The position numbers were made by a program, and so were the translations under genes. A DNA stretch of 64,000 bases from Caprella mutica (lineage: Eukaryota > Arthropoda > Malacostraca > Amphipoda > Caprellidae). The notes beneath the pieces were generated by a model. That model saw only the letters and a list, made by a program, of their open reading frames with translations. It was not told the DNA's origin and searched no databases. The stretch covers positions 147,632 through 211,631 of the forward strand of contig CANNZV010000847.1 of NCBI GenBank assembly GCA_947561585.1, given 5' to 3'. Below are positions 1 to 11,647 of this stretch, one piece after another; the stretch's first letter is position 1; the number at the start of each line of letters is the position of its first letter.

Positions 1-143
1 TGTTTGTGGGTTGTATGGACTCTCAATTTTGTTGCTTGATCCCATTTTCTAATCCAAATTCATTTAGGTTACATAACAGAGCTTAACGTATGTTAAGATC
101 CTTTAGTGTGAGAGATAGTATGGTGTGACGTGATGTGATGTTT

Positions 144-235
144 TGTTCATCGAGCCACTTTCCTGTCTGAGTCCTTTGTATATATTTTCCGATGGCAGCT
201 ATATGGCTTTTAGTTTCATAGCAGACTTTGAACCT
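144..235 (-). repeat. Half arm of foldback family (inverted to 922-1030)
   Basis: The reverse complement of this stretch matches 922-1030, sharing the string CAGACAGGAAAGTGGCTC and neighbouring words. Together the two look like the eroded arms of a foldback element of the same family as the intact copy at 15166-15995. The outer boundary is not clear. Confidence 0.5.
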
Positions 236-921
236 CCACTAAATTAATTATTTATTATATTTATTTATTTGAGAATTCATTTTTCTTTTTCCCTCTCCTC
301 TCTCCCAATTTTTATATTTTGTGTATTGGCGTTTTATGACTCCCCTTATTTCCTTTTGTGTTTACCCTTTGGTTGGTAGTTGTCAATTAATGTTGTTTGA
401 CCTGTGTTTCAGTTTGTTAAAATTTGTTAAATACCTTGTTTACTTCAATCAGTTTAATACTTGTTAACTTTGTTGCATTTATATTAATTAAAATTTTTAA
501 CCCATTTCGATTTTCTTCTTCTAAACACTAAATAATTTAGTTTTATTTTCTGTTACTAAGTAGTCCTTTAAACCTATTCGATCTGAATAATAAATTATTA
601 AATTAATCTTAAAACTAACTATATTATGTTTTCTTTAATCCTTACTCTAAAAGGTTTTTATTAAAGCCTAAAATAAAATGATTAGTGATATAGGTATGTT
701 AACCTAAGAGATTAATTAGCTGAATTTATTTATCATAGCTAGTCTGTTTCAAATTACTAAGCACAACGGAAAAGAGAACTACAAAGTTAAGAAACAAAAC
801 AGCCTACACTGAGGAGTTAGCGGTGACCGGAAGATTCCACCAGCCAGATTCCACCTCGACAGATGTTAATCACCATAGTTATATAATAATTGTAGTATTG
901 AAAATATTGATATTAATTAAT
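236..921. other. AT-rich stretch, nothing recognised
   Basis: No long open frame, repeat or RNA gene was seen. It is the spacer between the two inverted arms at 144-235 and 922-1030. Confidence 0.5.
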
Positions 922-1205
922 TAACGTCTGCTTCGGAATCAAAAGCCAAAGCTCCGACGTCAAAAGTAAAATAAATACAAGGGACTTAGAAGTGGGCAGT
1001 CAGACAGGAAAGTGGCTCCATGAACAGAGTCACCTATAACCAATCTGTGGCAATGATCATAGATGCAGAAAAGCTACTCGGTGAATACAGTCACTTACCA
1101 AGGAATGTGACGAAAAGAGACACAAGCACCGGCAACTGAACTCATGGATGGAAGAGGAAAATGAAGAGGTGATAGTAAATATTGATAGTAATTCAAAAAT
1201 GAAAC
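922..1205 (+). repeat. Copy of the ACGTCTGCTTCGGAA foldback family, with a short conserved frame
   Basis: This matches the left arm of the foldback at 15166-15995 and, inverted, its right arm: start ACGTCTGCTTCGGAA, then a shared segment ending GAAGAGGTGATAGT. It contains an open frame at 1020-1139 (39 codons, ATG to TGA) with the core peptide EKLLGEYSHLPRNVTK. The corresponding frames in the two arms at 15 kb read KKLLTECSHLPRNETK and GKLLSECSHLPRNVTK, so the frame is shared by three copies. It may be a fragment of an element-encoded protein. No family was recognised. Confidence 0.55.
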
Positions 1206-2529
1206 GCAGGTAAGTATTTAACAAACATTCAATTAATTTTAGACATGGAAAACGAATTATTGTGCATTTGTCGTATATATTGATAAAAGTAATTACAATT
1301 TGTATATTAATAGATTAATTTTTGAACACAATACGTTAAACATTAGCTAGTCCGCTTAATCATTCAAGTTATAATCATGAAAATAGATATGTCACAATAG
1401 AATTAGCAAATTAATCCATGAACTAGAAATCATTTCAGAATTCATAACGTCTATAAAACGTACACAATCTAACACGTTCACAGTTATAATCGTTGCCAGA
1501 TATCGCTACATGGGTGTACCAGTTATTTTCTAATGTGATAATACAATGAAAAAAGATGCTGGTAATTCATTACAATCATACCTCAAGATGCGGTGAATGT
1601 GGTAAATAAACCAAGTGTCCATGATATAGTAACTTTTCCAAGATTAGACAGCTTCTGTACATAGCCTGAATAGGTTCTTCCTCCAGTAGATTACTGGAAT
1701 ATAGCCAAATCAAATTTCTGTAAGAGTAATTTAAAATATTAGATCCCTATATACCTAACATAAATATATATATTACTGTAATATCCACTTGCTAATACTG
1801 GATGCACTTTTCCACATAGAAAATCGTTTACTCAATAAAAATCAAATTATTATCTTATGAGTCTATGGGATCTAAGAAAGCCGCCCGATAATAGTTAGCA
1901 GTTATTAGCTATATTCTTATTTGGTATAATATATTTCATATTAACAGTAAGTCTATGTACCCTATTTGTTACAATATACAATAACATGAGAGTACTTACA
2001 TCATCAGGCTGCAGAAACTGGTAAAGTGTTCGTTTATTCAACCCATTATTCTCTGAAAAACAATTGAATATAGAAGAAAATTAAAGGATGCTCGCACAGA
2101 AAATGTAAAAAATGACCCAAATTCTGTAGACTGGATATATCACATTATATTAAATAACAAGTTATAATTAATTTTTTATTGATGATGACTGAAAAATAGT
2201 TTACGATACATACTGAAATAGTATACTATACAATTAGACGTAGAAATCTTAGAATTGTCGAGTAGCTCAAATTCACCTGCCGCAACAAAACGAGGATATA
2301 GTTGTTCAGCTTATTATACTGTACAGAAATATGCGATAAAAAAGTTGCTTCGCCGGTGTTACATTTGGCGACATGATGGTAGTGCTGCATGTACCACCAG
2401 TGGCACATGCAGAATGAAGTTTTTATGTATGGATTATATAGAATGAAGTTATGTACTACTGTACATTTCATTATTATCAAAATGGAATAAGATCAACTTA
2501 TTACAAAATGTTTATACGAGCAATGTATG
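1206..2529. other. AT-rich stretch, nothing recognised
   Basis: Only short incidental frames are present, such as 63 and 84 codons around 2226-2480 on opposite strands. No repeat structure or splice-flanked coding block was seen. Confidence 0.5.
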
Positions 2530-2906
2530 CAGGGCTGTGGAGTCAGAGTTGTGGAGTCCAAGTTGAAGCTTTTTTGGTGGAGTCGGAGTCAGGAGTCGAA
2601 AATTTGTACAGACTCTCGACTCCAAGCTATAAGTCACAAAAATTAAGGTCTATTTTAGTTGTTGTTCATGATGTTAAATATCTCATAAGAACTAGTAATT
2701 GCTAATAGATATGAATTAAATAAATATTTAAAGTCTAAACGTTCAAATGACTCAATATTGCTTATTAAAATACTGTAAAACTGTTTGTTGGAATCGTGGA
2801 AATTATTTATAGAGGAGTCGTCGGAGTTGGAGTCGATAAATTCAAAATAAAGGAGTCCGAGTTGGAGTCAGAGTCGAACATTTTATGCACCAACTCCGCA
2901 GCCCTG
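2530..2906. mobile_element. hAT-type MITE with CAGGGCTGTGGAGTC tips
   Basis: The left end reads CAGGGCTGTGGAGTCAGAGT and the right end is its imperfect inverse, ending CAACTCCGCAGCCCTG. Both subterminal regions are packed with GGAGTC/GACTCC words. Tips of this kind are known from non-autonomous hAT elements of arthropods and other invertebrates. It is 377 bp and has no transposase frame. The flanking 8-mers (aatgtatg, ttagtaat) do not match, so the target duplication has decayed or the ends are off by a few bases. Confidence 0.8.
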
Positions 2907-3020
2907 TTAGTAATTACAAGCTCTGTACTTCGATACACTAATTAGTATTAACAAGATCTGTAGCTACTTAGATACACTAGTTAGTATCAACCAGATAGGT
3001 ATTTAGATACTCTAGTTAGT
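2907..3020. repeat. Degenerate ~48-bp tandem repeat
   Basis: Three diverged units carry GATACACTA-TTAGTA type words (near 2931, 2979 and 3005). This is a short local duplication directly after the hAT MITE. Confidence 0.4.
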
Positions 3021-3239
3021 AAAGTCAAAATAACTCACAAACACAATTTGGAGAGTCTTAGACAAGGAGATGAGGCATGTTGGTAGGAAGGCCTGTATCT
3101 AGCGAGGTGACAGCAGACTTAGGTCCTGTAAATATTAATTATATCAGTTGATTTGAAATATGGAGAAAGAATAAATATAAATTAAACATTACAAATTAAG
3201 AAATTATGAAAATATTCTTCTTTCAAATAAAGTCAGTAA

Positions 3240-3585
3240 AATATACTGAAGACAATTTGTCTCCAAAGAATATCTTTATATCAACTCTGTCTCCAATAAT
3301 TAGCTACTGTAAACATAGGAATTAATTAGGAAATAGTCAGCAAGATCTTTCAATGATATATTATCCCTAAAGTAATGTCTCCAAAAATCTATGGCAAGTG
3401 GCGACATGGATAATTTGGCTGATCCAATAATTTAGATCAGCCAATAATTTTGAGGGAAAATATATCTTTGTAAGATCTTGGGAGACACTTTCCTAATTAA
3501 TTCCTATGTTTACATGTATTTATTGGAGACACTTTCTTTCTTGTTATTTTAGAAACAGATTTGAAAATATTTGGAGATGAATTGA
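3240..3585. mobile_element. Foldback MITE with GGAGACA arms
   Basis: The segment near 3285-3375 is the inverse of 3440-3555. Both arms hold GTAAACATAGGAATTAATTA (or its inverse), AAGATCTT and a TCTCCAA/TTGGAGA word. The arm core (ATTAATTCCTATGTT) is the same one found in the CCAGTCTG MITEs elsewhere in the window. Outer tips were not resolved. Confidence 0.55.
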
Positions 3586-3764
3586 CTGGGTGGGATAATG
3601 GGATTTTGTGCACCATGTTCCCCTAATGCAAATGTGGCACAGTGGCAGGAAAGTCGTCAGCTTAATGAGAGAATGGATCGAGGTCGCCCTATTTAAATTT
3701 TAGGATACTTTAAAGAAGAAATTTGACTTTCTAAGTTTCTATTCAATATTTTACACTTGAAAGC

Positions 3765-4004
3765 AGGTTTGCAAAGCGTGTCCATATTGTCGAAGATCTT
3801 TGGAGACATATTTTAAGGAAAATACATCTTTGTAAGATCTAGGAAACGCTTTTCTAATTAATTCCTATGTTTACATGTATTTAATGGAGACATTTTACAG
3901 AATTCTGGTCATTTTGGTGACAGATTTGAAAATCTTTGGAGACAAATTGTCCTCAAAATAAAATCTTGTAGACAGATTTGCCACACTTTGCAGACTGGTT
4001 TGAG
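3765..4004 (+). mobile_element. MITE related to 3240-3585, CAGACTGG right tip
   Basis: It shares AAGATCT, CTAATTAATTCCTATGTT and TTTGGAGACAAATTGTC with the preceding element. It ends TTTGCAGACTGG, the tip of the CCAGTCTG family. The left tip is decayed (gcaggtttgcaaag). Confidence 0.5.
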
Positions 4005-5009
4005 AGCAACCTTATGATCTATGTCTGATAGACTGATGCATGCCTATCTCTTTAAACTTTATTAGGAATTTTTTACTTGTTATTCACAGTTTTTCAACTT
4101 GTTTTTACCCCTCAAAAGTTGTCAATATATTGGAGACTTTGTCCATACTTAGAAACATGTGTAATGATGGGTTTTATGAGTGATTTACTTGTAGGTTTTT
4201 TTTACTTTACAGGTTTTTCAAATTATCTCACCCCACTATATTGGTGACTTTTTCCATACTTTGGAACATGGTACATGTGAACATCAGATTATTAGAACAT
4301 AGAAATTAATTGGGAAATACAATGAATAAGTCAATGAAAACTGCCTTGAACACTACAAGATCTTGCAATGTTATATTTTCCTATAAAGTTCCATGTTTTC
4401 TGGGCATATATTTACCTAAAGAAAAAAGTATGGTAAATTTGTGCTTTAGGTCACCACCAATTTTAGATATTTTGACACTTTTCATAGGTAAAAGGAACCA
4501 TTTGAAGATGCTATTCATGAATAGCTACCATTTTTTGTGGAAACTATGCGTTTTCGAGATAGAGTGCAATTAAGTTTTCGATAGCGATAGGTTAGATTAA
4601 GTTTAGGGGTCTGGAAAGGTACATTAACATTACAAATATGTATAATGGGGAAGTGCCTCCCAACAAACCTCCCCCCCCCCCCCATCAGCTCATTTAACAA
4701 TCATGATGTGTGCAGTACAAATAGTGGATGCAGTGCAGTGAACAATTTCATGGCAAGATGTTCCAAGTTAAAATATTCCAGAGAATCTTTTGTATCAGCT
4801 CTGGTCTCTCAAAAATAAAATCATAATCAAATTACTATTTATTTATAAAAGTCTGATCAAGTCTGATGTTATAATCATGCATCAAAACGAAAATATTTAC
4901 AAATAATAATACAGTTTTTTTAAATTTATACTAGCTACTTGTCTTCTAAGTGAACTTCCATACATAATTTAAAACCAAATTCTAATTAAAATATTTAAAA
5001 GTTTACCAG
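4005..5009. other. No gene seen; contains a poly-C run
   Basis: A run of about 15 C residues lies at 4669-4683. The rest is AT-rich with short incidental frames. No element boundaries were found. Confidence 0.45.
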
Positions 5010-5284
5010 GGACAACCTGCCGGGCATTCTCTCCAGTACCCACCCCAATCCCCACTGATATAAACTAAGCAGAGATTTGGAGTGGGACCTACTGGGAGGG
5101 CTTAAGGGACAAACACAATGCGGGAAGATGCCGGCACCAAGATTTCATGCCGCATTGGCATGCGGCCGGTATGGCACCAAGATTTCATGTTACAAAAATC
5201 TAAAAGACGGAAAGCCATGTGTTTTCTACAAACTTGATGTTATTCCTATCCAAGATAATACAGCAAGTCCAAACTCGACATTTT
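5010..5284. repeat. GC-richer repeat fragment with internal duplication
   Basis: This is markedly GC-richer than its surroundings. The word GGCACCAAGATTTCATG occurs twice (5133 and 5174), separated by a CATGCCGC/GCATGCGGCC hairpin. It runs directly into the GGCGAG repeat that starts near 5285. The 69-codon frame here has no recognisable domain. It is probably part of a dispersed repeat, class unknown. Confidence 0.4.
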
Positions 5285-5465
5285 AATGGCGAGTTTTTGA
5301 CAGTTTTGAGCCCTTCAATTGCAAATGGTGAGAATTATCTAATTTTCTTCTATGATACAATGTTATTTTGGAGAGAATCTATGATAAATTGATCATTTTG
5401 GAGAGAAATATGGAAATTTTTGGAGAGCTGGAAAGACAAATGGAGAGTTTATTTATTAGTGATAC
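5285..5465 (+). repeat. Dispersed GGCGAG/TTTTGGAGAGA repeat, copy 1
   Basis: It shares an ordered set of words with 6120-6715, 29876-30094 (inverted) and 33480-33650: GGCGAGTTT, GAGCCCTTCAATTG, a TTATTTTGGAGAGAATxTATGAT block and GATCATTTTGGAGAGA. It acts as host sequence for younger MITEs in the other copies. It is probably an old DNA-transposon derivative. Confidence 0.55.
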
Positions 5466-6119
5466 TATATTACTTGCAGGTGGGCTAGAAATAGCTGTCA
5501 TCAACTAGCCAAAAAATGGCGAGAAAGAACATGCTTTATTACCTGACAACTCGAGCCTTTTCTTTGGCTAATTATATATCAAATTAAAGTCATCAATGCC
5601 TTTCTTGCCGTTCTATTGGCTATGTAATGTCCGCTATTTAGAGTCCTTCAATTGGCTCCCTGCCTACTCAGTATCAATGATATATAAAAATATACTTAGG
5701 GACAGAAGAAAAAACATACTAAACAGAAATAATCACAATTTACAGCCTTAAACTAGGTTCTTGCTAGTTAGATCAGACAATTTGGATATAAAGTAATGGT
5801 AAAAAAATATATTGAGGTTTATTACCCAACTTATAAGGCACCGTAATTCTGTATTTTAAACTTCCAGTTTCAGATGACAGTCTCTCAGATCAATTTTGGT
5901 CAAAGGTAGCCCTAAATTATAATGTAGTTTGTTGTGTCCAATAGTGTGTTGACTGTTGAACTGCACATTTCATGATTGATTAATGACCTGCGGCACATCC
6001 CCCATTACTGTATTTACACATAGATCAGTATCAAAGAAATAATATAAATGTAAAATATCACGGATAGAATCTGGAAACAGATTCGATGAACAAAAATTAA
6101 ATTTGGTGGCCAGGTAATA
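5466..6119. other. No gene seen
   Basis: AT-rich sequence, partly resembling the flank of the GGCGAG repeat (the AGCTGTCATCAACTAGCC region). No clear element ends and no coding signal. Confidence 0.4.
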
Positions 6120-6219
6120 AAACATGACCAAACTCATCATTTTAATGGTGAGTCTGTGACAATTATTTTGAGTTCTTCTTTTGCAAATGGTGAAAATTAT
6201 CTAATTTACTCCTATGCTA

Positions 6220-6404
6220 CCAGTTTGCAGAAACTGGTGAAGTGTTTGTAATCATAGAGATCTCTTATTCTGTTCATAGCAAAATTAATGTAAATATAGA
6301 GATTAATTCAGAATTGTTTGTAGCAAAATTAATGTAAATAAAGGAATTAATTCAAAATTGTTCAGAGAGAATATCCCAAATATCTCCCATATTCTGCAGA
6401 CTGG
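6220..6404. mobile_element. CCAGTCTG-family MITE, perfect 8-bp target duplication
   Basis: The ends are CCAGTTTGCAGAAACTGG on the left and ATTCTGCAGACTGG on the right. The flanking octamer CTATGCTA is identical on both sides (6212-6219 and 6405-6412). Eight-base duplications are typical of the hAT superfamily. It is 185 bp, with no coding capacity. Confidence 0.85.
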
Positions 6405-6485
6405 CTATGCTACAAATACAATATTATTTGGAGAGAATTTATGATAATTTGATCATTTTGGAGAAAATTGGTGATTTTGGAGAGA

Positions 6486-6685
6486 GCTGGTCTGTATTAG
6501 GTGCACAAAATTCCACTGACTTTTTGAAAAAGCTGATAAAAAATTCACCATCAATTTTCAGTAATTTGGCTGATCCACCAACATTTCACCCATTTTTCCA
6601 CCGAAAATTAATGGTAACATAGGAATAAATAGCTAAAAATCCACTGACTTTGCCAAAATATTATTTTCCTCTAAATACAGACTGG
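6486..6685. mobile_element. CCAGTCTGTATT-type MITE
   Basis: The ends are (G)CTGGTCTGTATTAGGTGC and AAATACAGACTGG. The interior holds GTAACATAGGAATAAATAGC. The flanks TGGAGAGA and TGGAGAGG agree at 7 of 8 bases, a slightly decayed target duplication. It is about 200 bp and resembles 32944-33117. Confidence 0.7.
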
Positions 6686-6715
6686 TGGAGAGGCAAATGG
6701 CGAGTTTATGAGATT

Positions 6716-7035
6716 ATTTCTCGAACAAAAATTAATGTTAACATAGGAATAAATAGCTAAAAATCCACCAACTTTTGCTTTTACTATGCTAGAATATTAT
6801 TTTCAAAGAGGGGAAAATTCCACCGACACGTTGGTGGAATTTACCACGAAATACAGACTGGTTTATAAGCCATACTCCAGTTTGTATTTGGTGCACTGAA
6901 CTCGTTACTCCTCTGACTTTTTTAAAAATCTGATAAATAGCTGCCAACATTTTTCCAGTTTCTCCTCCAAAAATTAATGGTAATATAGGAATTGATAGCT
7001 AAATATCCTCAGACATTACAGGAATTTTTTTAATT
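6716..7035. repeat. Fragments of CCAGTCTGTATT-type MITEs
   Basis: The words ATACAGACTGG (ending near 6861), CCAGTTTGTATTTGGTGC (6887) and AAAATTAATGGTAATATAGG (6965) show at least two broken copies. A TCCACCGACA...TGGTGGAA hairpin lies near 6816-6845. Confidence 0.5.
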
Positions 7036-7491
7036 GGAAAATCGAAATATCTCTAAACTCTTGACATATCATTGAAATAATTTTTTTCCCTATAATTTAC
7101 CAAAATATGAATGATGTTTTGTATTGTTAACCATGTACAGTGATCAGTTATGAACTAATAAGTATCTATATGCACTTTTATTAAATAATTCCATATAAAA
7201 ACCAAATAAACCATAAACATTGTTTTTTGTTTTTTCCAAAAAAACCTTTGGTTTTTAATAACCCTGGATACCAATTAAAATTATATTTGAAAAATAATAA
7301 TTACCAACTACGGCAACTAGCCTATTAGGTATAGGTATACCTAGACTTTTCTTACGCGATCGAAAATGTGAAACCGTCTGATGATTCGGAACTTACCCTA
7401 ACTCACTCATAATACATCTGATATCCCTAGGTACCAAACTGTAGACTGTAGATAGTAGATACGTATCTAAAAGCTGAGCGGCGCACCACAG

Positions 7492-7740
7492 CCAGTCTGC
7501 AGAATATGGAACATTTTTCCAAGACTCTCTGCGGGAGTTTTTGATTGAATTTTAGAAATTTGAGAGATCTTGAATTAATTCCTATGTTACCATTAATTTA
7601 GCTGTGGGAGATTTTGAATTAATTCCTATGTTACCATTAATTTAGCTGCGGGAGATTCTGAATCTGCTACTGTGAGTCATAGAGTAACTGTCTCTCTAAT
7701 TAAAATCTCTGCGGGAGAAGAGACACATTCTGCAGACTGG
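7492..7740. mobile_element. CCAGTCTGCAGAAT MITE with internal repeats, 8-bp duplication
   Basis: The left end CCAGTCTGCAGAATATGG and right end CATTCTGCAGACTGG are inverse copies. The octamer CACCACAG flanks both sides (7484-7491 and 7741-7748). The interior has tandem copies of a ~45-bp unit built on AATTCCTATGTTACCATTAA plus a GCGGGAGAT word. The arms pair over much of their length. Confidence 0.88.
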
Positions 7741-7767
7741 CACCACAGTATGGCCGCCATGATATAG

Positions 7768-7820
7768 TACCTAGAATACAGTGGTGCGCCATACTATGGC
7801 GCACCACTGTATTCTAGGTA
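7768..7820. repeat. Perfect 26-bp palindrome with a one-base spacer
   Basis: Positions 7768-7793 are exactly inverse to 7795-7820 around a single C at 7794. The inner part reads GTGGTGCGCCATA, close to the tips of the surrounding foldback, so it may be a head-to-head junction of two subterminal segments. It could form a strong cruciform or hairpin. Confidence 0.9.
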
Positions 7821-8084
7821 TTTTGAATACAGATTAATGATAAATGGAGTGAATTTGATAATTGTTTTATCAGATTTATGACTGACGGTACCTGAATCCA
7901 ATGAATTTATACTACACAGTTTAATTATTTGATTGAGATGTTTAATTTGGTATAGAAAAAAGAATTTATCATAGAAAACTGTAATTGAATTTTTTTGGGG
8001 TAACTATTGTAAACTTTCAATCTGAGGTGTAAATAAAAACTTATTAGTTAGCCGTTAGGTACCTAGATGTATCAGAGGGTGTAT

Positions 8085-8535
8085 CAGACTTACTGATTTA
8101 AGAAATTTTCATCCTGAAGAAAAAGAATGTACCTACACCATTTGTTTTGATTGTCAACTAGGTATTAGGTTTAATAAATCCATTTAATATTCGTGTAAAG
8201 GTATAAAATTGAATAAACTTATAATAGAAACGTTTATATACTTTAGAAAACAATTACCTAATACCTAAAATAATTTAAATAAAGGCTTAAAACGCATGGT
8301 TTGTTTATAAAATTCAAATTTGTAAACAAAACAAAGAGTGTACAATCTTCTTCTTGAGCATCAGATTAGAGATTCGCTCAATTGTTGCTCACAGAGTATT
8401 AAAAAACTTTTAAAACAAATTATAAAATATAAACTGAACCGAATTGTATGCGCTTTGAAGAATAATGATCGTAGACCTTAGTTCTATAATATTTTGTTAT
8501 AAACTCATTTTTTTCCCGGAGCCTGGAGAGGACCT
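8085..8535 (+). mobile_element. TTAA-type MITE (AGGTCC family), copy 1, left-truncated
   Basis: It aligns with 12835-13709 (inverted) and with 16113-16509 plus 27613-27813. It contains ACTTACTGATTTAAGAAATT, a TATAAAATTGAA word and the right tip GCCTGGAGAGGACCT followed by TTAA. The left ~170 bp seen in the other copies, including the left tip, is missing. Confidence 0.75.
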
Positions 8536-8592
8536 TTAATAGAAAGTACAGTGGTGCGCCGTATTGTAGTGCGCCGCTCAGCTTTTAGATAC

Positions 8593-10170
8593 TGTTGAAC
8601 TGTAACACACTGATATGAGAATTAAGCTTAAATTGTGCAATATAATCAGATACCTAATAGTTAACACAAAAAACACTAACTAAGAGCATAGAGTAATGAT
8701 ATTTACTAGGAGCATGGACTATGAGTCACTTTTTCTATTCCATTTTTACAGAATTCAAAGGATAACCACGCACAGAGGTTTTCTTTCAAAATCGCCATTT
8801 CTAGTGTAAGCGTGTTGCCATGGAAACCACATACAAATTCCAGCACTCCATTTTACACACAGAAAACCTAGATCTATTAAATAACTGTTTGATAAATTAG
8901 AAATAATTCTAGTATAAATGATATTGATTAATTTTTGACATAGTTTACTATATTCCTATCTGCTTTTTAAATTGAATTGAATTTATTAATTTCAACATTA
9001 GTTTTTAGAAGACTTGTATGTTAGAGTGGTGAATTCATCGAAATTAACATTAACAATTTTATATATCATATTCGTATTCAGAATGTTTGATTCAGTCTAC
9101 AGACGATAAATGGTCCATTTTCAGGATCATAAAAAAAGTAGAATAAATATGGTGGAAATTAAACATTGAACAAGAAATTAATGGGATAGAAACGCAATTA
9201 CTTTATAATTCATCGAATCAGGCAAACCGATTGCTAAATTAGACTAATGTTGTTTGGAAATAATTTACTCTAAATTATAACCTCAATTTTTTTCAAGTAT
9301 AGACACATTAAATTAAGCTATGTCATAAATATCGAGTAGTAAATAACCTGAATTTGAACACGATTGGCCTACAAATCTTGCAAAATATTTCATCTTTCGG
9401 GAAATGGTTTTCAGATTCAGTAAAATCAGTAAGGATGAAAATAATGCTCACAAAGCTGAGAAAAAGTGATTTACTAATATTGAAATTAAAATAAAAAAAA
9501 CATTGCGTTTTTTTTCTGAAATTCATAACTTTATTCCGAATATTTAGAACCGAACAAAAATTTCAACTTTACTAAAGTTTTTGATGTTGAACAGAATGTA
9601 ATTATCATAATTTGAAGATTCGTTAATTTTCGAAGGTAGAGATATGTTTTCGAATGGGACTGGTATTCATAAACTAGCTTGAATTTCAGATCAGCCTTTT
9701 GTTTTTGGATGGCTGAAAACCTTGAAATTCAGGTGGCCCAATCATAAGTCAAAAGTGTCCTCTAATTGATGAGATCCACGAGTTCAAAGTATCGTAATAT
9801 TGACTATTCACATATCTGAATCCTAATATTTGAATGACTTTTAAAATACCAATAAAATCGAAAAAATGATGCGAATAAATTTAATAGAACCACTTCCGTA
9901 GGATCATAATAATCAGTCAGATTTACAATTTTCAGCCTGTCCCTCTAGTACTTTTGATTAAAGTAAACAGGTCTATTATTCGTTCGCATGTTCGAATCCC
10001 AAAAATTCCTTTCGACAGATAATAGACAATTATCTACTCTATCTATTGTAGTAATTGAATCTGGAAAAGAAAGTTTTTACTTAAGTTATAAAAGAAAAAT
10101 TATAATGCACATCATACCAGACAGTTCCGTCATGTCTTCTGCATCTTCAAAACCCTTACTTCATTATTTT
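8593..10170. other. No gene seen
   Basis: AT-rich sequence with only short frames. A B-box-like string (TTCGAATCCC near 9993) was examined for a tRNA, but no A box or acceptor stem could be matched. Confidence 0.5.
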
Positions 10171-10174
10171 CCTT

Positions 10175-10940
10175 AATGAATGAAGTGTCGGATCAATGAT
10201 TGGAGTGTCGGAGTTATATAAATGGAGTATCAGACCAATGAATATAATGTCGGACCAGTGAATGGAGTCCAGGACAGAGGTATGAAGTCTGGGATCAATG
10301 AATTGAGTGTCAGACTAATGAATGGAGTCTCGAACAAATGAATGTGATAACGGAGCGATGAATGGAGTGTCAGACCAATGAATAAAGTGTCGGACAAATG
10401 AATGGTGTCTGAGAACGACACTCCAATGAATGGAGTGTCGGACCAATGAATACGGTTTCGGACCAGTGTATCAGACAATGGAATAGAGTGTTGGACCATT
10501 GAGTAGAGTGTCGGACCAATGAATGGTGTCTCGGACCGAAGAATGTTTTGGACCAATGAATGGAGTATAGGATCAATGAATGGGTTGTCAGACCAATAAA
10601 TAGAGTGTCGGACCAATAAATGGAGTATCGAACCAATAAATGAAGTGTCGGACAAATGAATACGGTGTCGGACCAGTGAATGGAGTATCGGACCAGGGAA
10701 TGGAGTGTTGGACCAAGTAATGTAGTGTCGGACCAATGAATGTTGTCTAGGACCAATGAATGTTTTCTAGGACCAATGAAAGGTGTCTCAGACAAATGAG
10801 TGTATATTCGAACCAAATAATTGGGTGTCAGACCAATTATGAATGTGGTGTCGGGCCAATGAATTAGGTGTTGGACCAATTAATTAGGTGTCAGACCAAA
10901 GAATCGGGTCTCGAAGCAATGAATGGAGTGTCAGTCTAAT
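10175..10940 (+). repeat. 20-bp minisatellite, about 38 units
   Basis: The consensus unit is AATGGAGTGTCGGACCAATG with frequent single-base changes. Because three units make 60 bp (20 codons), long frames of 168-169 codons stay open on the minus strand. Their protein is simply the repeat read in frame and is not taken as a gene. Confidence 0.9.
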
Positions 10941-10964
10941 TAAGGGAATGTTAAAAATCAGTTA

Positions 10965-11130
10965 GAATGGGAGATAATTAGAAGAATGGGTAAAATAGGT
11001 AGAATGGGGGAAAATTAGGTAGAATGGTGTAAAATTAAATAGAATGGGGTAAAATTAAGTAGAATGGGGGAAAAATAGGTAGAATGGGGGAAAATTAGGA
11101 ATATATGGGGAAAATTAGGTACAATGGGAT
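10965..11130 (+). repeat. Second 20-bp minisatellite (left part)
   Basis: The consensus is GTAGAATGGGGGAAAATTAG, with eight to nine units. The same array, in the same orientation, resumes at 14966-15115, after the 3.8-kb element 11131-14961. It therefore looks like one array split by an insertion. Confidence 0.85.
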
Positions 11131-11431
11131 CAGGCGCATATATACAAGGGGAAGGGGGGGGCATTTAGGGCAGATGCCCCTCCCCCCCCCCTTGAGGTCT
11201 GAACTTTTTAAAAATAAATCTACGGATTAATAAAAGTATACGGATTGATTCTACAAATTGAAGAAATGTCAATTATTTGATTATTTTTAATTGCTTTTGA
11301 CATGCTCGAACACTGTATTCTATCAAATCGTCATTTTTAAATTGCGAAATGTGAGAAATTAAATTGCTTCAAGTCGTATTATGTATAAACATTTTGTTCA
11401 TAAAGAGTAGATTTTCATTACACTAATTATA

Positions 11432-11647
11432 TTGGCATTGATCTTCAACTTCAAAAATGTTTTTGAATTTGAGAAGAAATGCATCATCCTGTACTCTGTA
11501 GTTTGCCAAAACACCTTCTTCTTCAACAGTACGCCAAAAATTCATGCTTCACTCCCAGATAAGTGGAAGGGTGGCTTAATCTTACCACCTGAAAAAGTTC
11601 ACAAGAGTTCGTGGTTTATTCAATCAAACTGGTTCTATTCACAATAA
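11432..11647 (+). pseudogene. Open frame in the left foldback arm, unknown
   Basis: A 71-codon frame in the left arm includes the peptide KIHASLPDKWKGG. The inverted right arm (about 14510-14730) carries the same DNA with diverged, interrupted reading. Preservation in both arms suggests derivation from an element-encoded sequence. The frame opens with a non-ATG codon (TTG), so it is not proposed as an expressed gene. Confidence 0.3.

Larger units (their letters stand above)
6120..6715 (+). repeat. GGCGAG repeat copy 2, interrupted by two MITEs
   Basis: The pieces 6120-6219, 6405-6485 and 6686-6715 line up with the continuous copy at 5285-5465 once the insertions 6220-6404 and 6486-6685 are skipped. 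This makes it a clean example of sequential nesting. Confidence 0.65.
7463..8592. mobile_element. Foldback element with GTATCTAAAAGCTGAGCGGC tips
   Basis: The left tip GTATCTAAAAGCTGAGCGGC followed by GCACCACA is matched by the inverse at the right end, where AGTGCGCCGCTCAGCTTTTAGATAC closes the element. It is about 1.13 kb and carries two younger insertions (7492-7740 and part of 8085-8535) and a perfect palindrome at 7768-7820. No transposase frame. A related fragment lies near 35200-35245. No target duplication was identified. Confidence 0.65.

Noticed and set aside
2451..2705. 84-codon frame across 2451-2705
   Set aside because: It overlaps the hAT MITE, whose GGAGTC repeats create the open frame by chance.
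9960..10010. Possible tRNA B box (TTCGAATCCC)
   Set aside because: No A box, anticodon arm or acceptor pairing could be matched around it.
10230..10879. Minus-strand frames of 168 and 169 codons with repeating peptides
   Set aside because: They are the 20-bp minisatellite read in frame (60 bp = 20 codons). Overlapping frames are equally open, and there is no non-repeat coding context.
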